DNA of 42,565 nt from Phycisphaerales bacterium (GTDB taxonomy: Bacteria > Planctomycetota > Phycisphaerae > Sedimentisphaerales > Anaerobacaceae). The stretch is taken from positions 2,887,572 through 2,930,136 of the forward strand of contig CP070806.1 in NCBI GenBank assembly GCA_020343675.1, given 5' to 3'. Of the stretch, positions 1 through 7,391 are shown one piece after another. A program made the position numbers and the translations under genes. The notes beneath the pieces were generated by a model. That model saw nothing but the letters and a program-made list of their open reading frames with translations, was not told the DNA's origin and made no database searches. Positions within the stretch are counted from its first letter, which is position 1; each line of letters begins with the position of its first letter.

Positions 1-1
1 G

Positions 2-100
2 GGCAAGTGCTGGACCGTCCCGGTTTTGGCCAATGGCAGGATCTATGCCCGCAATGCAGCCGGCGATTTGGTCTGTGTCGATGTTGGCGGTGGAGGTTAA
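2..100 (+). CDS. PQQ-like beta-propeller protein, C-terminal fragment (cut by window edge)
   Basis: The frame starting at base 2 is open to a TAA at 98-100 and reads as the last 32 residues of a beta-propeller protein. It contains the typical blade sequence VLANGRIYARNAAGDLVCVDV, the PQQ-repeat pattern of a strand, a short turn and then G-x-L-V-C-x-D. The rest of the gene lies upstream of the window. It sits about 100 bases before a second, complete gene of the same type, so the two are probably tandem paralogues. Exact function is unknown; such proteins in Planctomycetota are usually exported. The frame and the repeat are seen directly, and the family assignment rests on this short piece. 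Confidence 0.7.
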   Translation, partial: GKCWTVPVLANGRIYARNAAGDLVCVDVGGGG

Positions 101-204
101 CCTGCTTTCGAGCCGCTCAGGTAAAGAATTCAGCTTGTTGGAGGTCGGTGCGTAGTCCGGCCTGTTATCGATTTGTGTTCACTTTGTTATGAGGATTTAC
201 AGAC

Positions 205-1497
205 ATGCTCAAAAGGATGATTTCCAGTCTGGCGTTGTGTGTTGTTGGGACGAGTTGTTCCGGTTTTGCCACGGCGGCGGATTGGCCCCAATGGCGCGGG
301 CCGAATCGTGATGGAATATGCCAGGAAACAGGCCTGCTCAAAAGCTGGCCCAAGGGTGGACCGAAAATCCTGTACGAGCTGACCGGCCTGGGGACGGGCT
401 ATTCCAGCGTCGCGATTGTCGCAGGCAGGCTTTACACCATGGGGGATATCGAAGTCGAATCCAGGAAGGTGCAGTGTGTTTTGGCCTACGACCTGTCCAC
501 GCGTGCCCGGTTGTGGGCCGCGCAGGTCGGGCCGCCGCACAACGACGGCCCGCGCTGCACCCCCACGGTTGACGGTGCACTCATTTACGCCGTCGGGACA
601 TCGGGCGACGTCGTCTGTATCGACGCAGGAACGGGCAAAATTCGCTGGAGTACGAACTTCCAAAAAGATCTGGACGGCGGAAAGAACCCAAGCTGGAAGT
701 TCAGCGAATCGCCGCTTGTTGATGGCGACAAGCTCGTATGCACACCGGGTGGGCGGGACGCCGTCATGGTCGCACTCGACAAGAAAAGCGGCCAGGTCAT
801 CTGGAAATGTTCGATGCCTGAGATCGGGCCCGGGGGCAAGAACGAGGCTGGCTATTCCTCCATCGTTGTGGCCACGGCCGGCGGCGTTCGGCAGTATGTC
901 CAGCTCACCAACAAGGGCGTCATCGGCGTGGCGGCAAAAGACGGCAAGTTCCTCTGGGGATACAACAAGGTGGTGAACCGTGTCGCGAATATTTCCACGC
1001 CCGTCGTTTGGGAAGATTACGTGTTCTGTTCCACCGCCTACAACACCGGCAGCGCCTTGCTCAAGCTAACCGCCACCGCCGGAGGTGTCGATGCCGAAGA
1101 GGTCTATTTTCTCGACGCCAAAACGTTCCAGAATCATCACGGCGGCTTCGTCCGAATCGGCGACTATATCTACGGCGGTCACGACCACAACAAGAGCAAG
1201 CCAACCTGTCTTGAAATGAAAACGGGCAAGATTATGTGGCAGAAAGACCAGCCGGGCGGGGGCTCGGCGGCCGTGCTTTACGCTGACGGTCACCTCTACT
1301 TTCGCTACCAGGATGACGTGATGGCCCTGATTGAGGCTCATCCCCTCAAGTACAACCTCAAAGGTACGTTCAAGCTGCCGAAGCGCCCCGGGATGGGAGG
1401 TGAAGGCTGGGCCCATCCGGTTATCGTCGACAGCAGGCTTTACGTCCGCCATGGCGACGTCTTGATCGTCTATGATATCAAGGAACAGCCGTCATAG
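205..1497 (+). CDS. Exported PQQ-like beta-propeller repeat protein
   Basis: 430 residues. The N-terminus has a basic start, a hydrophobic stretch and a cysteine-containing small-residue region ending near ATAA, so it is exported, perhaps as a lipoprotein (TSCSG). The mature part opens with WPQWRGPNRDG, a signature of planctomycete PQQ-like (BamB/quinoprotein-type) propeller proteins. Blades follow with repeated patterns such as GRLYTMGD, GDVVCIDAGTGKIRW, GRDAVMVALDKKSGQVIW and GDVLIVYDIK. No dehydrogenase catalytic residues can be assigned, so an enzymatic role is not supported; a binding or scaffolding role in the periplasm is the cautious reading. The ATG at 205 is preceded by GAGG ten bases upstream. 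It follows a paralogue that ends at 100 and converges on the DUF5060 gene. Confidence 0.85.
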   Translation: MLKRMISSLALCVVGTSCSGFATAADWPQWRGPNRDGICQETGLLKSWPKGGPKILYELTGLGTGYSSVAIVAGRLYTMGDIEVESRKVQCVLAYDLSTRARLWAAQVGPPHNDGPRCTPTVDGALIYAVGTSGDVVCIDAGTGKIRWSTNFQKDLDGGKNPSWKFSESPLVDGDKLVCTPGGRDAVMVALDKKSGQVIWKCSMPEIGPGGKNEAGYSSIVVATAGGVRQYVQLTNKGVIGVAAKDGKFLWGYNKVVNRVANISTPVVWEDYVFCSTAYNTGSALLKLTATAGGVDAEEVYFLDAKTFQNHHGGFVRIGDYIYGGHDHNKSKPTCLEMKTGKIMWQKDQPGGGSAAVLYADGHLYFRYQDDVMALIEAHPLKYNLKGTFKLPKRPGMGGEGWAHPVIVDSRLYVRHGDVLIVYDIKEQPS

Positions 1498-1527
1498 CAG
1501 CGAATCAGTTGTGCTGATCCTGCCTGT

Positions 1528-3180
1528 TCAGTTTCTCTTGAAATGAAACATGACGGCCCGGCTGTCGGCCGCATCGAAAGTAAAGCGGCCGCGAGCGTCT
1601 GCGCTTAGAGTCTGCTCTTTCTGGTTGATGATATCGTAGCACTTTACCGTCCAGGTTCCGGTCGGCAGGTTTGCAGCGATTCCTCTTCGCGATTTGTTTG
1701 TGCCGAGGACGTACTCGCGACCGGACCAGGCCAGGCCACGGAAGTCGCGGTCCACATTCGAGAATATCCTCAAGTCGGGGGACATTTTCCAGAACGTGAT
1801 ATTGGCGTCGATACTCTGACGCAGGTACCTGAGATTGTCGGCGCAGGTGTGCTCGGCTGGATTGAAGCGTCCTCTGAAGTATTGGCCCAACTTGTTGCCC
1901 GGCTTCTCGCCCGTGGTGCCATAACCGCCGCCGAGAAAGGCCCCGAGGTGGGACTCGATGGTATCGTGCTCCGTGTGCCTGTCCCCTTTGCCCTCATAGC
2001 TCAACTCATCGTTGATCGTCGGTTTATCGCGGGGACCCTCGCCCTTGGCATTCTGCCAGGTTTGTTGGATCGCATCGGCGGCATCGGGAAGGTTGCGAAT
2101 CTTCTTCTGGATAATCTGGTGGTCGTTCCAGGGCGGCAGCTCGTCAAACTTCGCCGGCCAGAGTGTGCGAGGCACCGTATGAACGCTCAGCGGCGTCGGG
2201 TAAGGCAGATATGTCCTGATGATACGTCCGAATCGGGCGATTTCTTCTTCCGAATACTTCGGATTCTTGATATTGAATTCGTTGCACAAGCAAATCCAGA
2301 CGTTGGGATAACTGCCGTAACGCGCCGCGATGTATCTGAGGTAGGGCGTTGGGTCGCCATCGTTATGAGAGGCGCGTAGAACCGAACGCGATTCTACCAC
2401 ATCGGGCCCTGCAAGAATCAGGTCCGCAATCAAATCATGCTCGTAGGCGGTTTGTACGGCTAAGTCGGCCCGCTGGTGAAACCATCGCGGATTGGGCCGA
2501 TGTGAATCGTCGCCGGAGTCGGTCAGATGCCCATCGGCGTCAAAGAAGGGTTTCTCATCGGGGTTGGGATAGCGACCGCCATAGAGGCTGAAACGAAGTT
2601 TCTTGAAATACCCCGCGTTGCCGACAATGTCAGTGGCAATGTCGTTTCTGCTGGGCGTGCCGTCGGTGTAGTAGCCCGAGAGAAACGTGTAGTGCGTGTT
2701 CCCAAAGATATAGGGATGCGAACCGTCCGAGCGCATATACCAGCGCCGGCCCGGACTTTCGGTATCGGGCATCCAGAAACCCGGATGATCTGAAGCAACG
2801 CCCGTCACATAATGGCCCTGTTTCTGACCATTCAACTCCCGTGCGTTCGAATAAACCTCGACCAGGCTCCAGCGTCCCGGTTCTGTCGGGCAAAAACGCA
2901 CCTTGAAGGTGTTGCCCGAAGTTCCCGCATTGCCGTCGCCGTCCCAGAAGCCGTGAATCCTGTACTCGGGCGAACCGCTTTCGTGCCTGAAACGGACCCA
3001 AAAATCAATATCACGTGTCGGGACGTCCTCAGGCCCTTGCCTTGGGCCCTCGAAGGCCAATTCCAGGACGCAATATTGACTGCCTCTGGCCAGTTCCTGC
3101 CCGCACACTCGGAACGCAGACACCATCGGAAGAAGTGCCACGGCGAGCAACCACAGCACTCTGTTCACGCGTCGTGTCAT
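1528..3180 (-). CDS. Secreted DUF5060-type glycoside hydrolase-like protein
   Basis: 550 residues from the chosen start. An upstream ATG at 3198 is in frame, but the ATG at 3180 has AAAGGA at good spacing and gives a clean signal peptide (MTRRVNRVLWLLAVALL). After the signal is an Ig-like DUF5060 domain, roughly residues 30-130, with the FWDGDG and RFCPTEPGRW motifs. A TIM barrel follows that resembles clan-A glycosidases. Candidate catalytic acids are E301 in CLCNEF and E392 in INDELSYEG. The C-terminal about 90 residues look like the putative collagen-binding/beta-sandwich domain often attached to these barrels. Substrate is unknown; family members act on plant or algal polysaccharides. Convergent with the PQQ gene, 30 bases apart. 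Confidence 0.8.
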   Translation of the reverse strand: MTRRVNRVLWLLAVALLPMVSAFRVCGQELARGSQYCVLELAFEGPRQGPEDVPTRDIDFWVRFRHESGSPEYRIHGFWDGDGNAGTSGNTFKVRFCPTEPGRWSLVEVYSNARELNGQKQGHYVTGVASDHPGFWMPDTESPGRRWYMRSDGSHPYIFGNTHYTFLSGYYTDGTPSRNDIATDIVGNAGYFKKLRFSLYGGRYPNPDEKPFFDADGHLTDSGDDSHRPNPRWFHQRADLAVQTAYEHDLIADLILAGPDVVESRSVLRASHNDGDPTPYLRYIAARYGSYPNVWICLCNEFNIKNPKYSEEEIARFGRIIRTYLPYPTPLSVHTVPRTLWPAKFDELPPWNDHQIIQKKIRNLPDAADAIQQTWQNAKGEGPRDKPTINDELSYEGKGDRHTEHDTIESHLGAFLGGGYGTTGEKPGNKLGQYFRGRFNPAEHTCADNLRYLRQSIDANITFWKMSPDLRIFSNVDRDFRGLAWSGREYVLGTNKSRRGIAANLPTGTWTVKCYDIINQKEQTLSADARGRFTFDAADSRAVMFHFKRN

Positions 3181-3235
3181 GGCGGTTTGTCCTTTCATTG
3201 ATTGGAATCACTCGTAGTGCCGTTGGCGAATGGAT

Positions 3236-3264
3236 AGTATAGAGTATTCCTTTATGTCAGTCAC
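3236..3264 (-). promoter_or_regulatory. Candidate sigma70-type promoter of the DUF5060 gene
   Basis: On the minus strand GTGACT (3264-3259) and TATACT (3241-3236) are separated by 17 bases, about 55 bases upstream of the start codon at 3180. The -35 matches the consensus at four of six positions. Read by eye only. Confidence 0.35.
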
Positions 3265-3432
3265 ACAGAGCTGTCTAAGCGGCAGCCGTCGGGCAGCGAC
3301 CGTTTCATCCGTAAGTTAGAACGTCTCGCAGGCTCTCGCTTGCGAGTCCTGCCTGTAGGCAGCCCGAGGAACACAGTGACCAGGCAAAAGGCGGCGAAGA
3401 AGAAAAGGCGAAACGGCCGAAACACAGTCGCT

Positions 3433-3462
3433 GTCGGGAATACTCCGCTGAATATTCCCGAC
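3433..3462. repeat. Perfect 10-base inverted repeat
   Basis: GTCGGGAATA (3433-3442) and TATTCCCGAC (3453-3462) enclose a 10-base loop, 48-78 bases beyond the stop of the minus-strand 784-residue gene. There is no T-tract on the relevant strand, so it is not a classical intrinsic terminator. It could protect the 3' end of the transcript or be a protein site. Confidence 0.45.
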
Positions 3463-3510
3463 AACGGATAATATCTATGCCAAAACCAGAGAGCCTCTTC
3501 TATTATATAG

Positions 3511-5865
3511 TTAAATAACCTCTGGAGCCAACCGATACAGCACAATGTCGTCAACGTATAATGTGCCGCCGGCGCCATTGCCGTCAATGCCAATCGCCAG
3601 CGTCATGACGCTCTGAAGGTTCACGCCCAGGGATGCGAGGTCAATGTTCCACTGCTTCCACCGTAACAGCGATATGTCGGTCGCATCACCCGGATAGGCC
3701 ACCTTGACGCCGTTGATCTTCACGTACAACTGCCCGGTGTTGCCTTCAGTGCCGTGGAAATACAACACCAATGTCTGAATGCCATGTTCGGTCCAATCCT
3801 GTGAAACGGCAAATGTGCGTTCAGTCTCTGAGTACGTGGCGCCGCCTGCATTGCTGTAGAACAGCGGCATAGCCTGATAGCCACCATGAACAATCACGGT
3901 CTCGGCATACGAATGTTGAGGAGGGTCATAGCCAACGAGTGCCCCGTTGGTCGCGACACTGTAACCGTCGCTCCACGCCTCGAATATCCTGTGGCTTTCC
4001 GGATCGGGCGGGTCAACATCATTATACGACTCAAAGTCATCCACGACAAGATAGTCAGATGTTGAAAAACTCCAGATATTGCCTTGCCAGATTGTCGGCG
4101 TCTCGGCGTCGTTGACCTCATCGACCCGCCAGAAGTACGTGCTGCCCAAATCGAGGGGTGAGGGACTGTAGCTCGCGTCGGCCACGGTCGCAGTCGGGGC
4201 GGTACCGTCTATCACGACCTGCTCGTCGGCGCTGAAGTACACATCATGCGTGGAAGCCTCTCTGCCCGCTCGCCAGCCGAGCGTCACATTCACGTCCACA
4301 TCCATAGCCCCGGAATCCGGAGAGGGCTCTCTGGCAATCACGGGGATGTAGAAGAAGCGAACCTCACTGAGACCATACTGGGGCAGAACGCCTCCCCAGT
4401 TGCTGGTCGCGGTCAGCCTGACGTACTTTGCCGCCGCGCCGCCAAAGTCAACCGTCGTATCGTGTGCATAATCCTCCGTTCCGGGTGCTTGAGCGAATTC
4501 AGGCACGCTGGCCAGAGCCGTCCAATCGGTTCCGTCGGTCGAATATTCGACGGTCACATCCTTGAACCCAAAACCGAAAAGACGCTCAAAGACCTGATTG
4601 GAGTTCCACACCCACATCTCGTGCAGCCTGTAAACCTTGTCGAGCTCATAATGGATCCAGGCCCCAAGCGGTTCACTGCCACTGAGCCACATGTGCGTTG
4701 CTCCTGTTGAGTGCAGGTTGTTATCGTCCAGCCCCGAGCCGTCAATGGTTTTTTCAGGGCCGAAATCTGCCTCGCCCGCGCTGGACGCTGTGGTGGCTAT
4801 GTTCTCGCCATCAATAGGATAGCCAACAGGCTCGGTGGTGAAGCTCCAGACCTCACCTGGGAATGCGGTAGAATCCGGCGGGGCGTTGACCTCATCGACA
4901 CGCCAGTAGTACGCCGTGTCCAAATCAAGGCGTTGGGCAGGAGCGTAGCTGGTCGCACTGTGGGTGATGCCGCCAATGCCATCGTTGACGTCGCTGAAGT
5001 TCTCGCTAAGGTAAACCCGATGCCCATCGACCGCCGGCGCATATTCTCCCGGCGTCCAGCCAAGGACCACGTCTCGTGGCACGTCTGTCACCCCGTCGGC
5101 AGGGCTTGGGTTGGAGGCTTCTGCCGAGACCACAACAAAGGCAGACGTGATAAACGCCACGTCATCCAGATTGGTGTAGGGGCCACCGGTTGGATTAAAG
5201 TTGACATGCACAATGCTCTGGCCTTCAGGCGCGACGAAACCAAAAAACGTATCCTGGTCACAAGAAGGCCCGTCGCCGGACATCGTCGCAGTGGCCGTTA
5301 CCGTCCCTCCGCCGCTGAAGGTCGCAGTCACCACGGGAGCAAGGTTCGCTGCGTCGCGGTCCAGCAATGACCCGGCGACATAGGTAACCGCCTCGCCCGG
5401 TACCCCACCAGTAACGGGGCCAATGTCAAATTCGAAATTCGCGGTTTCACTCTTGGCCAGGCGATTAAGCCCCGATATCGGTGTGCGACCATTCTTCACC
5501 GATGCACCTACGTTAATTATTCCGCTGATACCGGAGAGTGTCAAAGACTTGGCTTGGCCAACCCCGAAGTTGGCGACTATGTCTTGGCCATCCAGGCTGC
5601 CGTGTGTCGTTTCTATATTTACCACACCGCCAGCATCTGCGTCGAAAGCAGGGCCGATCAAAGCCTGAAAGGTCGCCAGATCGACTATGTTCTCGGGGCC
5701 GGCGTCGCCCGTATGGCTATCATACGTGCCACTTTGATCCACTTGATTGTGATGGGGCTCATTGTCTGGGTCGTACACACCTACGGTCTCAAAAGCCGCC
5801 TCCGCAGCGCCAATCAGCCCCGTCGCCACAACAAAAGAGGCCAAATAAATCAATTTCCCACACAT
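3511..5865 (-). CDS. Large secreted FnIII/discoidin-domain surface protein
   Basis: 784 residues with a signal peptide (MCGKLIYLASFVVATGLIGAAEA). In order: an N-terminal beta-rich region (about 25-245) rich in G, T and D; a fibronectin-III-like module ending in YYWRVDEVNAPP (about 250-345); an F5/8 type C (discoidin) domain (about 350-505) with the strand KYVRLTATSNWGG; a second FnIII-like module with YFWRVDEVND; and a C-terminal jelly-roll-like domain starting at VVDDFESYND and ending in LYVDDIVLYRL. No catalytic residues are recognised. A carbohydrate-binding or adhesive role on the cell surface is inferred from the modules. A near-ideal Shine-Dalgarno precedes the ATG, and an ACCGAT-A-ATCGGT dyad lies at 5902-5914, in the untranslated leader. 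Confidence 0.8.
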   Translation of the reverse strand: MCGKLIYLASFVVATGLIGAAEAAFETVGVYDPDNEPHHNQVDQSGTYDSHTGDAGPENIVDLATFQALIGPAFDADAGGVVNIETTHGSLDGQDIVANFGVGQAKSLTLSGISGIINVGASVKNGRTPISGLNRLAKSETANFEFDIGPVTGGVPGEAVTYVAGSLLDRDAANLAPVVTATFSGGGTVTATATMSGDGPSCDQDTFFGFVAPEGQSIVHVNFNPTGGPYTNLDDVAFITSAFVVVSAEASNPSPADGVTDVPRDVVLGWTPGEYAPAVDGHRVYLSENFSDVNDGIGGITHSATSYAPAQRLDLDTAYYWRVDEVNAPPDSTAFPGEVWSFTTEPVGYPIDGENIATTASSAGEADFGPEKTIDGSGLDDNNLHSTGATHMWLSGSEPLGAWIHYELDKVYRLHEMWVWNSNQVFERLFGFGFKDVTVEYSTDGTDWTALASVPEFAQAPGTEDYAHDTTVDFGGAAAKYVRLTATSNWGGVLPQYGLSEVRFFYIPVIAREPSPDSGAMDVDVNVTLGWRAGREASTHDVYFSADEQVVIDGTAPTATVADASYSPSPLDLGSTYFWRVDEVNDAETPTIWQGNIWSFSTSDYLVVDDFESYNDVDPPDPESHRIFEAWSDGYSVATNGALVGYDPPQHSYAETVIVHGGYQAMPLFYSNAGGATYSETERTFAVSQDWTEHGIQTLVLYFHGTEGNTGQLYVKINGVKVAYPGDATDISLLRWKQWNIDLASLGVNLQSVMTLAIGIDGNGAGGTLYVDDIVLYRLAPEVI

Positions 5866-5871
5866 AATAAT

Positions 5872-5878
5872 CCTCCTT
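5872..5878 (-). promoter_or_regulatory. Strong ribosome binding site (AAGGAGG)
   Basis: On the minus strand AAGGAGG ends six bases before the ATG at 5865. It fixes the start of the 784-residue surface protein and suggests high translation. Confidence 0.65.
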
Positions 5879-6077
5879 CAAAAAAGGGTAACACCGAGCA
5901 AACCGATAATCGGTCTTGTACATCGCGGCTGAGGATAGCTCGTTCTTCACAGCTTTCGATTCCCTCCTTCACAAAAACCGCTCCTGACAGCCTTGGGACT
6001 GCCAAATACACGGACCTCATTTGTACCAAATTCGCTACCAGCAAGTCAAGCAAAACCTCCGGTCCGTACACTCGCCG

Positions 6078-6194
6078 CAGATACGCACGGACGACCCGCC
6101 GGAGCGCATCATGCGTGAAATTCGCCGACGGTCTCGTGTGGTGGGTTGCTTCCCGGACGGCAACTGGGCATTGATGCTGGCTCCGCCCCGGTGA
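6078..6194 (+). mobile_element. IS256 (mutator)-family transposase remnant, C-terminal end only
   Basis: In the frame ending at TGA 6192-6194 the translation contains QIRTDDPPERIMREIRRRSR followed by VVGCFPDGNWALML. This matches the very conserved C-terminus of IS256/mutator transposases (RIRTNNPLERIMREIRRRTRVVGAFPDG, here split and recalled from family knowledge). The frame upstream of about 6078 no longer resembles a transposase and no start or N-terminal DDE region exists, so only about 38 codons survive. The usual C-terminal extension (ARLRHVA-like) is replaced by APPR and a stop. It is a dead relic of an insertion at this boundary between the surface-protein and glycan genes. Confidence 0.75.
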
Positions 6195-6229
6195 GGCCAA
6201 AATCTGTTAAGTCTGTTAAGGACTCTATC

Positions 6230-6255
6230 GGGCTTGTTCAGCAAGCCCTACCTAA
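6230..6255 (-). repeat. GTAGGR-hairpin repeat, copy 1
   Basis: On the minus strand GGTAGG is followed at once by the hairpin GGGCTTG-CTGAA-CAAGCCC (plus-strand arms 6230-6236 and 6242-6248). The same layout, GTAGGG or GTAGGA leading into a short perfect hairpin, recurs at 39741-39762 and 41503-41528. Confidence 0.45.
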
Positions 6256-6704
6256 AAAAAGAAGAATGAAGCAGCTCGAATTATTGTAAGGCAAGTAGGA
6301 TGACACGAGCTGAGAATCCGCCGGCCCCACAACCGATGTCGCTGCACGAACCTGTACATCGCATGATGAGCCAATCGTGCGTAATAAGCCATCTCTTTGC
6401 CGTTAGTCACTGATGGCTCATTATAGTTGGGCATCTTCGAATCATCAAGAGACTCAACTGCGTCGGAGCACATTTCTTGAGGAGCAGTCGGCCGACTCCG
6501 CGGAATTACTTCATAGCCACTCGCAGATTCATTGTTCGACGCGTGGTTGATGTAGGCGAGACACGTGCCTATAATGTTGCCAAGGCACCACGGCAGCTCT
6601 TTTGAGTTGTGTCTTGGAATTGAAAAGGCCTGAGTTTTCGTGCAGGCTTTGGATTGAGCTGCGCCCGCAGATATTTTTGACTGGAAAGTGAGACAGATGC
6701 GACC
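6252..6704 (-). other. Unexplained 150-codon open frame without upstream ATG
   Basis: The minus-strand frame is open from just after a TGA at 6705-6707 to TAG at 6252-6254. The first ATG is at 6473 and would give only 73 residues. The translation is not low-complexity (for example CLGNIIGTCLAYINHASNN and NEPSVTNGKEMAYYARLAHH), but I recognise no family. It overlaps the methyltransferase promoter and start, and has no start codon or ribosome site at its head. It may be a truncated relic next to the transposase remnant, or chance. Confidence 0.2.
6547..6575 (+). promoter_or_regulatory. Sigma70-type promoter of the methyltransferase-glycosyltransferase pair
   Basis: TTGATG (6547-6552), a 17-base spacer and a perfect TATAAT (6570-6575) lie about 110 bases before the ATG at 6688. 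The leader contains a possible hairpin, AAGGCCTG (6625-6632) with CAGGCTTT (6643-6650). Confidence 0.6.
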
Positions 6705-7314
6705 TCATATTAGAGTCGATTTAGAGAAGATCGTCAGGGATGGCAGCAAGCCGCTCATTATTGAACTAGGGTGCGGCGAAAAGAAAAGGCCGGGAAGAAT
6801 TTCGATCGATAAGGTAGATCTGTCCCACGTGGACATCGTCGCCGATATAGAAAATGGATTGCCTTTTCTGCCGGGCAATTCAGTCGATGAGATTCATTGT
6901 CGAAGTGTTCTCGAACACATCCAGAATTTCGAGAATCTAGTCAGAGAAATGGTGCGGGTCCTCAAGAAAGATGGCAAAGCCCATATTTTTGTTCCTCATT
7001 TTTCCAATCCATACTACTACTCGGACTACACCCATAAAAGGCCATTCGGCTTGTACAGCTTTTACTATTTTGTTGAAGCGGAGCACCAACTGAGAAGGAA
7101 AGTGCCTACTTTCTACACGGATGTAAGGATTGAAATCGTGTCTCAGCGACTTGTCTTCCGGTCACCCTTTTGGCTTTCACGGCGGATCAAGAAAGCGATA
7201 GGGTACTTGTTTAACTGCCATCGCGTCCTAACGGAGTTCTATGAACAGCATTTATGCTACATCTTCCCGTGCGATGGAATTGAGATTGTGTTCACCCCGG
7301 CGGACGCACATTGA
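6688..7314 (+). CDS. Class I SAM-dependent methyltransferase
   Basis: 208 residues, in the usual size range for Methyltransf_11-type enzymes. The SAM-binding motif I is IIELGCGEKKRPG (about residues 22-34), the acidic motif II ends in ISIDKVDLSHVDIVADI, and the post-motif region reads VDEIHCRSVLEHIQNFENLVREMVRVLKKDG (split over two segments), typical of small-molecule or glycan methyltransferases. It is cytoplasmic, with no signal peptide. It starts an apparent two-gene unit with the fused glycosyltransferase 77 bases downstream, so methylation of an envelope sugar or glycan precursor is a reasonable inference; the substrate cannot be told. AAGTGAG lies just upstream of the ATG as a modest ribosome site. 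Confidence 0.8.
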   Translation: MRQMRPHIRVDLEKIVRDGSKPLIIELGCGEKKRPGRISIDKVDLSHVDIVADIENGLPFLPGNSVDEIHCRSVLEHIQNFENLVREMVRVLKKDGKAHIFVPHFSNPYYYSDYTHKRPFGLYSFYYFVEAEHQLRRKVPTFYTDVRIEIVSQRLVFRSPFWLSRRIKKAIGYLFNCHRVLTEFYEQHLCYIFPCDGIEIVFTPADAH

Positions 7315-7391
7315 CGAGAGGCATTGCCCATCCGGGGCCGGTCATGTAGAATAGTCAACGGTTGGAAAGGCCAAAGAAGAGACCAAAGGCG

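Larger units (their letters stand above)
3181..3510. other. 330-base intergenic region with promoter and hairpins
   Basis: No convincing gene. It holds the probable promoter of the DUF5060 gene (3236-3264, minus) and three inverted repeats: GCAGG/CCTGC enclosing CTCGC/GCGAG at 3328-3352, CTGCC/GGCAG at 3349-3362, and a perfect 10-base stem at 3433-3462. A 110-codon open frame on the minus strand (3261-3593) overlaps the end of the neighbouring gene and has no recognisable content. Confidence 0.5.
5866..6687. other. 822-base intergenic region with transposon remnant
   Basis: This is the longest gene-free stretch in the window. It contains a decayed IS256-family transposase end (6078-6194, plus), a hairpin repeat (6230-6255), an unexplained minus-strand open frame (6252-6704), and the promoter and leader of the methyltransferase gene (6547-6687). 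The 5915-6075 part shows nothing recognisable. Confidence 0.6.

Noticed and set aside
1504..1518. ATCAG/CTGAT inverted repeat between convergent genes as a terminator
   Set aside because: The stem is only five bases, with no T-tract on either side.
4711..5370. 219-codon plus-strand open frame inside the 784-residue surface protein gene
   Set aside because: Its translation lacks domain features, while the minus-strand frame encodes FnIII and discoidin modules throughout.
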